Source: Candidatus Altimarinota bacterium
GTDB taxonomy: Bacteria > Patescibacteriota > Gracilibacteria > BD1-5 > UBA2023
NCBI GenBank assembly: GCA_014377305.1
Contig: JACMPW010000007.1
Location: forward strand, 1-64,000
DNA length: 64,000 nt
Reading direction: 5' to 3'
Shown here in pieces: positions 39,976 to 50,353 of this stretch. Positions within the stretch are counted from its first letter, which is position 1. Each line of letters opens with the position of its first letter. The notes beneath the pieces were generated by a model. It saw nothing but the letters and a program-made list of their open reading frames with translations. It did not search any database and was not told the DNA's origin. A program made the translations under genes and the position numbers.

Positions 39976-41796
39976 CTATCCATTCTTCTGACTACCGTTT
40001 TTCTTGCGGTCAGTTTCTGTGAGCCACTTCTTGCGGAGACGGAGTGACTTCGGAGTGACCTCAACATACTCATCATCACCGATATAGTCGAGACAGTCCT
40101 CGAGAGTCATCTGGCGGATCGGAGTGAGACGGATCGCCTCATCAGTTCCAGAGGCTCGCATATTGGTGAGCTGCTTGTTCTTGGTAGGATTTACCACGAG
40201 ATCAGATCCCTTGAGATGCTCACCGATGATCATACCTTCGTAGATCTCAACAGCTGGCTCAACGAGGATCGGTCCTCTATCCTGGAGATTGAACAGAGAG
40301 AACGCCATAGTCATACCACCACATGCAGAGATCATAGATCACACAGATCGCTTCTCGATAGCTCCCTTATAGTCCTCATAGTGATCGAACGATGAGTAGA
40401 TGATACCCTCACCCTTGGTCTCGATGACAAACCTGGAACGGAACCCGAGGAGTCCTCGAGTCGGTACATCGAACTCCATACTCGTGACACCGTTTACAGT
40501 ATTCATGTTTTTACAGATTCCCTTGCGTTTTCCGAGCATCTCGAACACTGTTCCAGATGCAGACTCTGGTACCCACATGACGACTGACTCGATTGGCTCT
40601 TGTTTTTTGCCGTCTACCATATGGAATATGACTTGTGGAGCACCGACCTGGAGCTCGAATCCCTCACGACGCATCGTCTCGACGAGGACTGAGAGGTGGA
40701 GTTCTCCACGACCTGATACCTTGTATGAGTTACCGTCAGATCCATCGAAGTCGATCTTGAGTCCCACATTCATCTCTGTCTCCTTTTCGAGACGATCTCG
40801 GATCTGGCGAGATGTGACGAATTTTCCTTCTTTTCCAGCAAATGGAGAATCATTTACCATGAACTCCATAGTCAGAGTCGGCTCATCGACGGTGATAGGA
40901 GGCATCGCAACACACTCTGGATCCGCACAAACTGTCTCACCTACATAGATATCGGGGATACCTGCGATCGTGATGATGTCTCCAGCAACTCACTCTGCGA
41001 CCTCCATCTTTTTGAGACCGAGTGAGGTGAGCACCTTCGAGATCTTACCCGTTCGGCGAGTACCATCATTGGCGATGATCGTGACGACTTGTCCGACCTT
41101 GGCCGCTCCATCGACGACACGACCGATACCCATACGACCGACATAGTTATCATACGCGAGGTTGGCGATCTGCATCTTGAGTGGTTTTGTCACATCATTG
41201 GCAGCAACAGCAACCTGCTCGATAATAGTGTCGAATAGTGCTGAGATATCCGTCGCCTCATCAGACATATGACGCTTGGCGATACCGTCACGAGCGATCG
41301 CATAGACGATACGACCGTCAGTGATATCGAGTTGCTCATCTGTAGCACCGAGTTGGACAAAAAGATCGAAGAGCATATCCACCACCACCTCTGGCTGAGC
41401 CGTAGGCTTGTCGATCTTGTTGATGACGATGATTGGCTTGAGACCGAGTTCGAGAGCTTTTTTGAGAACAAACTTCGTCTGTGGCATAGGGCCCTCGTAC
41501 GCATCAACCACGAGACATACGGAGTCAACCATACGGAGCACTCGCTCGACCTCAGAACCGAAGTCCGCATGTCCTGGAGTATCTACGATATTGATTTTGT
41601 AGTCACCGTATTGGACGGCCGTATTCTTGGCATAGATCGTGATTCCTCGTTCCTTTTCTTGGTCGTTGGAGTCCATGATCGTCGTTCCGACATCCTCGTT
41701 CTCACGGAATGTGTTGGTCTGTTTGAGGAGGGCATCGACGAGAGTTGTTTTACCGTGGTCGACATGGGCGATGATCGCTACATTGATATATTTCAT
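39976..41796 (-). CDS. typA: GTP-binding protein TypA/BipA
   Basis: A 606-residue ribosome-associated GTPase of the EF-G family, active in 50S assembly and stress. The start [24 protein letters not shown] begins directly at G1; an upstream ATG would add 42 unrelated hydrophobic residues. [10 protein letters not shown] (G2), [10 protein letters not shown] (G3) and VINKIDKP (G4) follow, then the BipA-specific C-terminal domain with [21 protein letters not shown] and [15 protein letters not shown] codons give Gly at MEVAEG and [12 protein letters not shown]. Confidence 0.96.
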
Positions 41797-41987
41797 TGGG
41801 GGAAAAGAGAGAAAAAATAGAAAAATGAGCCAAAACTGGCTCGAATTCGCGTGGATTATACCAAAAAATGAAAAAAAGCAAGTTTTTATGAAAAGAAAGT
41901 TGACTATCTTATTTAAATACATGTAAAATTGATTTTTATTTAAAAATGATTATGGTATTAAAACGATTTATACTTTTATATTGAAAT

Positions 41988-42398
41988 ATGGATTCAATGA
42001 ATGATATTGCTACATCCGCCGCAAATTGTCATCGGGCAATTAATGCACTTATGTGAGAATTTGAACGAATAGAATCAGAAAATCCACGTGGTATTGAATT
42101 ATTTGAGAGATTCTTAATGCTTCATTCGGAGTTTTATTGACATATACTGACTCTTACATCTGAGGAATCATGAGAAGTAGATGGGGATTTTAGAGAAGAG
42201 ATTCTAGAAGAATCTCAAAGATTAAAAGAAGTAGTGCATCATATAAAAAAAGAAAGAGGATTTTTAGAGGCATTAACTGGAAGGGTTATTGGTAGATCAA
42301 ATCGGATGGCAGATTATTTTGCTAGATGTGTTGCTGATATTTTTGAATGATATGATATTGATCCACAGACAAACGAGATTTTCTTCATCTATGATTAG
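41988..42398 (+). CDS. Unknown helical protein, 136 residues
   Basis: Reads MDSMNDIATSAANCHRAINA to NEIFFIYD with four TGA codons. Acidic, all-helix-like (EFERIESENPRGIELFERFL, EEILEESQRLKEVVHHIKKE). No signal peptide, membrane segment or known motif. Stands alone after an AT-rich region upstream of typA. Confidence 0.6.
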
Positions 42399-42490
42399 GG
42401 AAATTCCTTGTGAATTAGAGGTGATTTTTATATTATTCTCTTGCTCTTTTCACTCACATCTGCTACACTAGTCATATCCTAATTGATCAT

Positions 42491-43042
42491 ATGGCCAAAG
42501 AAATCGAACGACAGTACATCATCAATACCGAGCATCCAGAGTGGGAAAAGATGAAGCTCAGCCTCCCTCGCAAACACTATATCCAGTCGACGATCCACCG
42601 TGGTGAGGGGAACAAGCTCCGAGTACGACTCATCGAGGATATGCAGACTGGTGAGAGGTCTGCTGCGTTCACATTCAAGGTGAACAAAAACTCCAAAAAA
42701 GACGGACCTAATATCCGTGATGAATATGAGTGGGAAGTACCGTATCGCGTTGCTCTCTTCATCATGATAGGGCATGGTGAGGTCATCAAGACGAGATATG
42801 AATATATCCATACTGATGGGAAAAAGTGGGAACTCGACGAATACGAGGGCACCAATAGTGGGATCGTACTCGCAGATATCGAGCTCCAGGATGAAAATGA
42901 AAAATTCGAACTCCCAGACTGGATCGGTCAAGAGAGCACCAAGGAAAAACGCATCACGAATAACTCCTTCACCCTCCACCCATACGCGAACTGGTCAGAG
43001 AATGAGAAGCTGTGGTACGCGAGCCTGAGGAAGCGGAAATAG
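42491..43042 (+). CDS. CYTH-domain protein (triphosphate tunnel enzyme family)
   Basis: A 183-residue protein. EIERQYI at the N-terminus is the ExExK-like CYTH signature variant. The tunnel strands continue with KLRVRLIED, AFTFKV, DEYEWEVP, TRYEYI, WELDEYEGTNSGIVLADIEL and FELPDWIG. CYTH proteins bind triphosphates or nucleotides and hydrolyse inorganic tripolyphosphate, or act as class IV adenylate cyclases. The activity here cannot be chosen. No TGA codon. Followed at once by a promoter for a possible small RNA. Confidence 0.85.
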   Translation: MAKEIERQYIINTEHPEWEKMKLSLPRKHYIQSTIHRGEGNKLRVRLIEDMQTGERSAAFTFKVNKNSKKDGPNIRDEYEWEVPYRVALFIMIGHGEVIKTRYEYIHTDGKKWELDEYEGTNSGIVLADIELQDENEKFELPDWIGQESTKEKRITNNSFTLHPYANWSENEKLWYASLRKRK

Positions 43043-43044
43043 TT

Positions 43045-43072
43045 TTGACAAATCATCCTCTCTCTATACTAT
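43045..43072 (+). promoter_or_regulatory. Promoter of the candidate small RNA
   Basis: TTGACA (43045-43050) with TACTAT (43067-43072) at 16 bases, or TATACT (43065-43070) at 14. It starts two bases after the CYTH stop codon. Confidence 0.5.
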
Positions 43073-43078
43073 CATCAT

Positions 43079-43205
43079 ATGAATATCTGTTTTGTTTTGG
43101 CATACCTGCTCCCCGTACCACTACCGACTCTCAGTAGGTAATTTGTCATAACCAAAACGAAATATCCCCCTCCAGAGAGTCATATGCTACGAGGGGGATA
43201 TTTTA
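43079..43205 (+). ncRNA. Candidate structured small RNA or leader-peptide gene
   Basis: A compact unit with its own promoter and terminator and no normal-sized gene. TTTTGTTTTGG (43090-43100) pairs with CCAAAACGAAA (43152-43162) with one G-U pair. It encloses smaller stems (TACCT/AGGTA, CTAC/GTAG). A terminator, ATATCCCCCTC...GAGGGGGATAT then TTTTA, follows at 43163-43205. A 20-codon frame (43079-43141, MNICFVLAYLLPVPLPTLSR) is also present and might be a leader peptide. No known RNA family is recognised. Confidence 0.45.
43160..43205 (+). terminator. Terminator
   Basis: AAATATCCCCCTC pairs with GAGGGGGATATTTT around a 19-base loop; it ends the 43079 unit. Confidence 0.75.
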
Positions 43206-43227
43206 TTATTTTATAATACATCCATAT

Positions 43228-43470
43228 ATGGATATGCTCAATGCTCAAGACTTCTTGCTCTATAGTGATCTCTGTCGAGTCACTTCGAGAACCCTAAATA
43301 TATCAAATATAACGAAAGAACAAGTAAATATTCTCATTTCTCTCCGTATGAATGGTATATTTCCAGTTGAATCAATATCAGGTCGAAGCTGGAAAATTCC
43401 ATCAAAAAAACGCCAATGAGGAAAGCTTTCAAAATCATTTTCTCAGAAATTTTTCCTTGGTGAAAAATAG
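43228..43470 (+). CDS. Unknown small protein, 80 residues
   Basis: Starts MDMLNAQDFLLYSDLCRVTS and ends QKFFLGEK, basic at the C-terminus. One TGA is read as Gly (KRQGGKLS). Lies 38 bases before proS on the same strand and after a terminator. Not recognised; a real gene is likely but not certain. Confidence 0.5.
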
Positions 43471-43508
43471 ATTTCCCCTATACTCTCTATCATTAACTCA
43501 CATATCCT

Positions 43509-44726
43509 ATGCTAAGGCTCTCTACTCTCCCATTCAAAACTCAGAAATCTATCCCATCAGGATCAGACAACCGTGGTACCGGACTCCTCCTCCAGGCTGG
43601 TTTCATACGTATGACACTCGCTGGAGCGTACAACTATACCACTCTCGGACTGAGAGTACTCCGCAATATCGAGGAAATAGTCAGGGAGGAGATGAACGCG
43701 ATCGGATCATCAGAGGTGCTCCTCACAGCCCTCGGGTCAAAAGATGCCTGGGAAAAGACTGATCGCTGGAACTCGGTCGATATACTGTTCAAACTCCCAG
43801 TAGCTGAGTGAAAAGAATACGCTCTCAATCCGACTCACGAAGAAGTGGTCACACCGCTCATCGGCGAATGGATCCAGTCGTACAAGGATCTCGAGAACTG
43901 CTCCGTATACCAGATCCAGACCAAGTTCCGCAATGAAAAACGAGCCAAGTCAGGACTCATGCGAGGTCGAGAATTCCTCATGAAGGATATGTACTCGTTT
44001 CATAGAACTCAAGAGGAGCTCGACACCTATTTCGAGGTCGTACACGGAGCCTATGATCGAGTATTTGAAAGATTAGGATTGGCTGACTCGACGCACTACA
44101 CATTTGCATCGGGTGGTGACTTTTCGAAATACTCATACGAATTCCAGACAGAGATCGCGATCGGTGAAGATGAGATATTCGTCTGTAGTGCCTGTGGTCA
44201 GGCTCACAACAAGGAGATCATCGATGAAAATAACTTCGTCTGTGTAGAATGTGCACACACCATCTGCGATCGTCGGATTGTATCCGAGTCTGCCAATATA
44301 TTCAAGCTCGGGTCTCGGTTCTCCGATGTGTTCGGCCTCAAGTATCAGGATACCGATGGTCAGACGCGAAATATCGTGATGGGATGTTATGGTATCGGAG
44401 TGTCTCGTCTGATGTGACTCATCGCTGAGAAGTTCGCTGATGACAAGGGACTCGTCTGGCCAGTAGAGGTATCTCCAGCGACTCATATCATCATCGTGAT
44501 AGGAGATCATCTCGCAGGGGCTCGCAAACTCGCAGAGCAAATCGAATCAACTGGTGCCACCGTACTGATTGATGATCGCAATACAGGATTCGGACAGAAG
44601 GCGAGTGATGCAGATCTATTCGGTATTCCGAATCGTATCATTCTCTCTGACAAGACAATCGAAAAATGAGGATATGAGCTCAAAAAGAGAAGAGAAAATG
44701 AGGGAGTAATAATATCTATCAAATAA
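43509..44726 (+). CDS. proS: Prolyl-tRNA synthetase, short form without editing insert
   Basis: A 405-residue class II synthetase. TGLLLQAGFIRMTLAGAYNYTTLGLRV near 23, motif 2 as TKFRNEKRAKSGLMRGREFLMKDMYSFH near 138, and motif 3 as GCYGIGVSRLMG near 297, then an anticodon-binding domain with THIIIVIGDHLAGARKLAEQIE. The editing (INS) domain of about 180 residues found in E. coli-type ProRS is absent, as in the short alphaproteobacterial-type enzymes. Four TGA codons encode Gly, including PVAEGKEYALNPTHEE. Conserved blocks are uninterrupted. Confidence 0.93.
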
Positions 44727-44980
44727 ACACAGTAACTATAAAAAACCAGCCAATATTACATACCGGGGAAGAAAAAATAGCTGATCTCGGTCATGCCATA
44801 GAGGAGCTATCATCAGGAGTACCTGTATTGATAACACGAGTACCCGCACTCGCTGCACTCCTCACACCAGAATTACTCGCAAGAGTATGAGAAGATCCTA
44901 CTATAAAACCATGGACTGAAAAGGCCAAAGCAGAATTCGTAAAAGTAATGTATGCCGCTTATCCAAAGACTGAAAAGTAA
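44666..44980 (+). CDS. Unknown small protein, up to 104 residues, start uncertain
   Basis: The well-formed part is TVTIKNQPILHTGEEKIADL to MYAAYPKTEK (from about 44729). It has amphipathic sequence (GHAIEELSSGVPVLITRVPALAALLTPELLARVGEDP, with TGA as Gly). The only ATG in frame, 44666, would overlap the 3' end of proS by 61 bases. A non-standard start near 44730 is possible. Not recognised. Confidence 0.45.
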
Positions 44981-44996
44981 TAAGAAATAGATCCTA

Positions 44997-45030
44997 GAAT
45001 CTAGATTCCTGCATACGCAGGAATGACAGA
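44997..45030 (+). repeat. Short palindromic intergenic element
   Basis: ATTCCTGC, ATAC, GCAGGAAT followed by GACA. This is the type of small hairpin dispersed between genes in many bacterial genomes; only one copy is seen here. Confidence 0.4.
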
Positions 45031-45051
45031 AACCAAGATGACCAAAACAAT

Positions 45052-45672
45052 ATGCGTAAACTCTTCCTCTTCATACTCGTATCAGCAATGCTCCTCATGA
45101 CTCCATGGGTGATCATCTCTGTGTCTGAGTCAGACAGAGTCTATCGGGATATTGAGACGATACCCACTCGTGAGGTCGGGGTCGTACTCGGGACGACACC
45201 TGGAGTCTGATGATCGAATCTGTTTTTCACGACTCGTATCGAGGCTGCGAAGGAGCTCTATGAACGCAAAAAAATCTCCCATATCATCGTCTCTGGAGAT
45301 AATAGTGACAAGAGCTACAATGAACCCGAATATATGCGAAACGCACTCGTGAAGTCAGGAGTACCAGCGGATGCTATCACGATGGATTATGCCGGATTCC
45401 GTACGCTCGACTCTGTCGTGAGAGCGAGTGAGGTATTCTCTCTCACAGGAGGATTCACGATCATATCCCAGCCATTCCATATAGAACGAGCTCTCTATCT
45501 GGCAGAGGCTAATGGGATCGATGCAATCGGGTATGGAGCGGCCAATGTATCACTCGAGTATGGACTCTACGCCTATATCCGTGAGATCCCAGCTCGCTGG
45601 CTCGCTCTCTATGATGCGTGGTTCGGGACTGAGGCAACAGTACTCGGAGACAAAGAAACAATTGGGAACTAG
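45052..45672 (+). CDS. sanA: SanA/DUF218-family membrane protein
   Basis: A 206-residue protein. An N-terminal membrane anchor (KLFLFILVSAMLLMTPWVIISV) is followed by the DUF218 core: VGVVLGTTPGVGGSNLFFTTRIEAAKELYERKKI, IIVSGDNSDKSYNEPEYM, DYAGFRTLDSVVRASEVF and FTIISQPFHIERALYLAE. SanA-type proteins affect cell-envelope permeability and vancomycin tolerance. One pair of TGA codons encodes the GG of PGVGGSN. Its last four bases (CTAG) are shared with the convergent gene's stop. Confidence 0.87.
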
Positions 45673-46220
45673 TGAAATATCAATACTCCTATCTGCGGAA
45701 CACATTGATCCGTACTATACATCCAAGGATTTTGGATCTTATTTTCTCTTATATCAGTAATGACTGGTTTATGAAATGTCGCATCAAAAAGATATGATGA
45801 TCCATCAGATATAAACTGAAATACTCCAGCTTTTCCATAAGATCCAAATGTATCAAGAGCATGAATAATTCTATCTTCACCATCATATCCAATAGTAAAC
45901 CAATCCTTGATAATATCACTATAGATCATATATGTGGACTTATCGTGATTGATAAAAATCATGAGCGGATAGGTATCTACACTATTGCTCCCTTCGGCAT
46001 GATTATCGAGATAGTGTCTATATGATAGAGCGTATTCCATGGCCGTGGAAGCGGATGGGGTTTTCATGAAATTCATCTGAGCATCACATGCTTGTTGCGT
46101 GGGGGTGCTCAAGTATTGAGCAGTGTATTTGACATTACGCATAACACTCGATGATACTAGCGAACTATCAGGATGTGATGCTACACCCGTTCATCATAGT
46201 AATACTGGTATTATTCTCAT
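45669..46220 (-). CDS. Unknown protein, 183 residues
   Basis: Starts MRIIPVLLGGTGVASHPDSS (two TGA codons give the GG), a short hydrophobic leader that may be a weak signal peptide. Then a mixed domain with ALSYRHYLDNHAEGSNSVDTYPLMIFINHDKSTYMIYSD and IGYDGEDRIIHALDTFG. It follows mnmA by four bases, so it is probably the last gene of the fur operon. Not recognised. Confidence 0.6.
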
Positions 46221-46224
46221 AATT

Positions 46225-47250
46225 TTATTGAATTATTCAGCTTCCAATAACAACATCGCCTATATATATAACACATACTTGTCATATAGCTATTGCTCGT
46301 TGTGGGAAATTAAATATAACTTTTATTATATTTTTGTCAATTATAATTTCACATTCTTGATCTGCTTGTCTGTAGCGAATTTTCGCATTATATTTTTTTC
46401 ATTCAGTGAGATCAGATCCGACCCAGTCCACGAGTACACAATATGATGTGAAGAGGTGGAGATCAGCCTCTCCTCCTACCGTGATCGTATTCGCAACCGT
46501 ATCCTTGGCAGTGACAAAAAGAGCGGGCCCACCACCGATCTCGATCCCCTTGCGTTGCCCGATCGTATAGCTATAGGCTCATCCATGTATCCCGACTACT
46601 TTTCCAGTTTGATCGTGGATATTCCCTGGTTTTTTTGGGAATCGTTTTTCGAGGAATTCTTTCATCGAGACTTTTCCGATGAAGCAGAGTCCCTGACTAT
46701 CTTTGCGATCAGCATTTGGAAGTCCTGCCTTTTTTGCGATCTCTCTGACCTCTGACTTCTCAAGATCTCCGATCGGGAATAGGGCGTGCGAGAGCTGGAA
46801 CTGAGAGAGTCGCGAAAGAAAATAGGACTGATCCTTGAGAGGATCGACTCACTTGAGGAGCTGATCATCCTGAACTCGTGCATAGTGCCCCATAGCGATA
46901 GTGTCAAATCCGAGTGAGAGTGCCTCTTCGAGGAAGAGATCAAACTTCACGAGATTATTACAAAATACATCAGGATTGGGCGTATGCCCGATCTCGTACT
47001 CACGGTAGATATAGTCCACGATCCGTCTCTCATATTCCTCTCGGTAGTCGAAAGTATAGAACGGGAGTCCGAGATATTCAGCGACTTTTTTTGCCTCTTC
47101 GAGATCGACTCTCGTCGGACAAGTCGGATTCTCCTCGTCAAGGTAGTTGATCATATATCCACACGACACCTCATGCCCCTGTTCTCGTAGAAGCCAAGCA
47201 GAGACTGCAGAGTCAACACCTCAGGAAAGTCAGACGAGGATTTTGGACAT
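46225..47250 (-). CDS. mnmA: tRNA-specific 2-thiouridylase MnmA
   Basis: A 341-residue enzyme that thiolates U34 of tRNA Lys, Glu and Gln. The N-terminal PP-loop reads MSKILVGLSGGVDSAVSAWLL, in which Gly7 and Gly10 are TGA codons. HTPNPDVFCNNLVKFDLF holds the first catalytic Cys (near 105) and DSQGLCFIGKVSMKEFL the second. YTIGQRKGIEIGGGPALFVT is the central domain. The C-terminal beta barrel is complete (RYRQADQECEIII, IGDVVIGSGIIQ). Its ATG overlaps the upstream gene's TAA. Confidence 0.95.
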
Positions 47251-47888
47251 TATTTGGATGAGAGATTATCGATTATTTCTTGCCAATTTTTCACACGATA
47301 GAGGTTCGGATGATCGAATATGATATCACGATTCCATGGCTTCTCGAGGAGGATGACTGAGAGTCCAGCATCTATCATATCTCTCGCATTATCGATATGA
47401 TCATCGATGAGTAGGGTGATACCGAGATTCTTGCAGACGCTAGACTTCGGGAGTGACTCGCTACTATAGTGATTGACGAAGTGGAGGTCAGAGAGAGAAA
47501 TATGAGGAAAGTGGTATGATACCCATTCTATAGTCATTTTTCTTTTTATAGGATCATTGCCATTGCGAGCAGTGATAATGGCACATTGTGCTCCATGTTG
47601 CATCAAGAGATTCACTCATTGAAGGCTCTTCTCTACAACCATGGTATCCTCTGGTTTTTTGATACTGAGATTGTACTGATGCCATATATCGATCATCTCA
47701 TCGCGTGTCACGCCGAATGACGGATCATCGAATATATCATGGATAATAAAATCCTCCGTAGTCTGACAAGAGATAAGCCTACCAGCACTATGAGCGATTT
47801 GCAACATTCCTGCAAAAGTAGACGCAAGTGTCTCGTCAAGATCGAGTCCTATCTGTGTATGCTGGGTAAATATATCCTGTGGGAGCAT
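47250..47888 (-). CDS. HAD-superfamily 5'-nucleotidase-like phosphatase
   Basis: A 212-residue protein. IGLDLDETLASTFAGML (HAD motif I, DxDxT, near 14), IITARNGND (motif II Thr), CKNLGITLLIDDHIDNARDMIDAG (motif IV, DD). It resembles the YqfW/NT5C group of nucleotidases. One TGA codon (KSLQGMNLL). TAATG overlaps at both ends couple it to the ABC ATPase before it and to mnmA after it. Confidence 0.8.
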
Positions 47889-48616
47889 TATCCGAGATGG
47901 TTACGGGTACTATTTTCAGATATTCTTTGCATAAAAAAATCTTCAAGAGGTATATCAAGATCTCGGATATGCATATTGGCGACGAGTCGTCCCTCACAAA
48001 TAATGCCAAAACTATCACAAATAGTCTCTACATCCGAGAGGATATGGGTATTAAAAAATATGGTTTTTTTTGATTTTTTGAGTTCGAGCATGAGATCCTT
48101 GACCATCTTACGACCGATCGGATCAAGTCCACTCATTGGTTCATCGAGAAATATGATATCTGGATCATGGAGTATTGCTTGGGCGAGTCCGATACGCTGG
48201 AGCATTCATTTTGAATAGGTATTGAGTCGCTTACTGCGAGCTTCTAGGAGTCCTACTTTTTCGAGTGCCCAGGTTTTTCGCTCTTCGAGTTTTGCTTTTG
48301 ATAAGGCGTAGAACTTCCCATTGAATTCGAGAAACTCATCTCCAGTCAAGTACTTGTAGAGATAGGTATTCTCTGGCATGAATCCGATTCGTACCTGTAC
48401 AGTCGTATCTCGTGGTGACTTGCCAAGTATCTCGATACTCCCACTGGTCGGCTCGATGATACCGAGGATCGCTTTCATGGTAGTCGTCTTGCCGGCACCA
48501 TTGGGCCCAAGGAATCAGAATACTTCTCAAGACTTCAAGTTCAATGAAATATCATGGAGAATTTCGGATTTTCCGATAGTTTTCGAGAGATGTTGGAGGG
48601 AGATGACTGACTGCAT
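47888..48616 (-). CDS. ABC transporter ATP-binding protein
   Basis: A 242-residue ATPase. Walker [17 protein letters not shown] near 36, Q-loop region [15 protein letters not shown], signature [15 protein letters not shown] (first Gly from TGA), Walker [18 protein letters not shown]-loop [10 protein letters not shown]. It belongs to the type that pairs with separate ABC-2 permeases, but no permease gene lies nearby. Starts three bases after the fur stop, so its product may be metal-regulated or serve a distant permease. Confidence 0.9.
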
Positions 48617-48619
48617 ATA

Positions 48620-48958
48620 TTATTGTTTGCGAATTTGGATACGAATCTCAGCGATATCATAACCGTCAGGAATACCTGAAACGGAGATATTCGACATCGG
48701 GAAGTCACAGAACATCCCAGTAGCATCATCTACGAGATGAGCATGTGTCGCATCATTGCACTCATAGTATGTCTTGCCATTGATCCCAGGGAACCGACGA
48801 AGCACTCCTTCCTCAGCCATTGCCTCGATATTACGATAGACGGTTGCTCGCCCGATTTTTGGCTCCTTGACCCTGACCTCATCGAATATATCATCCGCCG
48901 AGAGATGTCGGCAGGTACAGGTCGTACAGATGATATCACGATATTGGTGGGTTCTCAT
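48620..48958 (-). CDS. Fur-family transcriptional regulator
   Basis: A 112-residue protein. The winged helix includes LSADDIFDEVRVKEPKIGRATVYRNIEAMAEEGVLRRF (recognition helix with TVYRNI). The metal/dimer domain is short: YYECNDATHAHLVDDATGMFCDF, with the H-A-H and one Cys. The second C-terminal Cys pair of zinc-structured Fur/PerR is missing. It could be Fur-, PerR- or Zur-like. It heads an operon with an ABC ATPase, a HAD phosphatase and mnmA. A palindrome upstream (49001-49026) may be its own operator. Confidence 0.88.
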   Translation of the reverse strand: MRTHQYRDIICTTCTCRHLSADDIFDEVRVKEPKIGRATVYRNIEAMAEEGVLRRFPGINGKTYYECNDATHAHLVDDATGMFCDFPMSNISVSGIPDGYDIAEIRIQIRKQ

Positions 48959-49000
48959 ATAGTATCAAAAAATAAATTTTTTGGAAATCTTCGTTCATTC

Positions 49001-49026
49001 GGAAAATTTGAGCAAGCTCATTTTCC
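49001..49026. promoter_or_regulatory. Inverted repeat upstream of the fur-like gene
   Basis: GGAAAAT, TTGAGCAAGCTCA, TTTTCC is nearly perfectly palindromic. It lies about 45 bases before the regulator's start and may be an autoregulatory site or an end signal for the 49083 gene. Confidence 0.4.
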
Positions 49027-49082
49027 TCACTTCACTCGATTATGAGAAAAAGTCTCAAAAAAGCAACTTTTCTGTTAGGGGA

Positions 49083-49700
49083 CTATTTAATAGAATATTT
49101 GTCGCCAAAAGAATCAACGAACATTCCATCTTCATGCCGCATCTTCTCATGCCACTCATCTGGATCTCCATAGTCAGCGAAGTCCCGATACCATCCATGA
49201 GCAAATCGAGGCTTGTGAGCCGACTTGAGTGGACACCAATACCTCTCAGTACGGGCACCGATCTCGACCGCATATGAAAACACTCCATTCACATAGCTAC
49301 AATAAAGGCAATTGATCTTCTCCAGGAGATTGAGATAGTCGAGGAATCTGCGATCATAGGTGATGAACTCTGATCGTCTGACATGCGGGATGCCGTAGAG
49401 TGAAAACGCAACAAACTGATAGATACTGAGGCAGATATCGAGAAATACGGTCGGGATGATTATCCCATAAATGAATGGGATCGAGAGGATATAGCGAATA
49501 TGGATCCACTTGGTCGGGATGAGATACTTGTAGAGTGGGGTTTTCTTGGCCTTATTATTCTTAGCAAACATCTCGAGGAATATCACCTTCTTTTGCTGTA
49601 AGATGAACCCATACTTCTCGGAGAGTCGGTCGTATTCTCATTTGAGATCATTATTGAGGGACTCTATTGCCGTGAGGATTTCTCGGATCTTGGATTGCAT
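49083..49700 (-). CDS. Conserved membrane protein of unknown function, 205 residues
   Basis: The N-terminal 40 residues are a charged helix (MQSKIREILTAIESLNNDLKG, Gly from TGA). One long hydrophobic segment follows near 74-100 (IRYILSIPFIYGIIIPTVFLDICLSIYQFVAF), then a conserved-looking cytoplasmic part with EFITYDRRFLDYLNLLEKINCLYCSYVNGVFSYAVEIGARTERYWCPLK. It includes CLYC and a single WC. The type is seen in many bacteria without known function. Confidence 0.7.
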
Positions 49701-49724
49701 AGGGTATTAGATAAATGATATCGA

Positions 49725-50270
49725 CTATTCTCCTGAACCGACGATCACCTTCGCATGACGCAGTACCCGATCTCGAAGCATATATCCTCGCTCGAACTCT
49801 TGTATTATTTTTCCTGATTCTCCTGGCATCTCGGTCATCACATCGTGACGATCTGGATCAACCTCTTGTCCCACAGAGACGAATGCCATCACTCCCTGTG
49901 ACTCGAGGAACTTGGCAAATCCTGCGAGCACAGAGCGGATCCCATCGACGAAACTATCTCACTCGACTCCTGTCTTGAGTGCGACAGCTCGTTCGAGATT
50001 ATCGATCTGAGTGAGGAGTGGTGCGAGCATCTTCGCCGAGAGGAAAAATGCCATATCCGCCTTGTCCCGCTCGACTCGCATGAGGAGATTCGCATAGTCT
50101 GCCTGAGACCGAGCCAGTGATGCCTGGAGCTGAGCGACCTGTGCATCTCCATCAATCGGCGTATCTGTTCCGATACTATCAGTATCATCTGTTGCCTGCT
50201 CGGCGATCACCTCGAGTTCATCGACTATCGATGGATCTGATGGCTGTTGTGTTGGATCTTGTGTTGTCAT
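49725..50270 (-). CDS. grpE: Nucleotide exchange factor GrpE
   Basis: A 181-residue DnaK partner that releases ADP. Acidic, Gln/Thr-rich N-terminal region, then a long helix (QLQASLARSQADYANLLMRVERDKADM) and the core AKMLAPLLTQIDNLERAVAL, ending in the beta domain GQEVDPDRHDVMTEM, YMLRDRVLRHAKVIVGSGE. TGA codes Gly in KTGVEGDSFVDGIRS. The start MTTQDPTQQ is preferred to an upstream ATG in another context. Not next to dnaK; no CIRCE is seen here. Confidence 0.9.
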
Positions 50271-50298
50271 AGTTACTATGTGTGAGGAATTATTGAGA

Positions 50299-50328
50299 TA
50301 AAAAGACACCGAGATTCGGTATCTTTTT
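50299..50328 (-). terminator. Terminator
   Basis: On the minus strand GATACCGAATCTCGGTGTC followed by TTTTTAT, just after the 50354 gene and before grpE. Confidence 0.65.
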
Positions 50329-50353
50329 CACTGGACCGACTGGAGTCAGGGAG

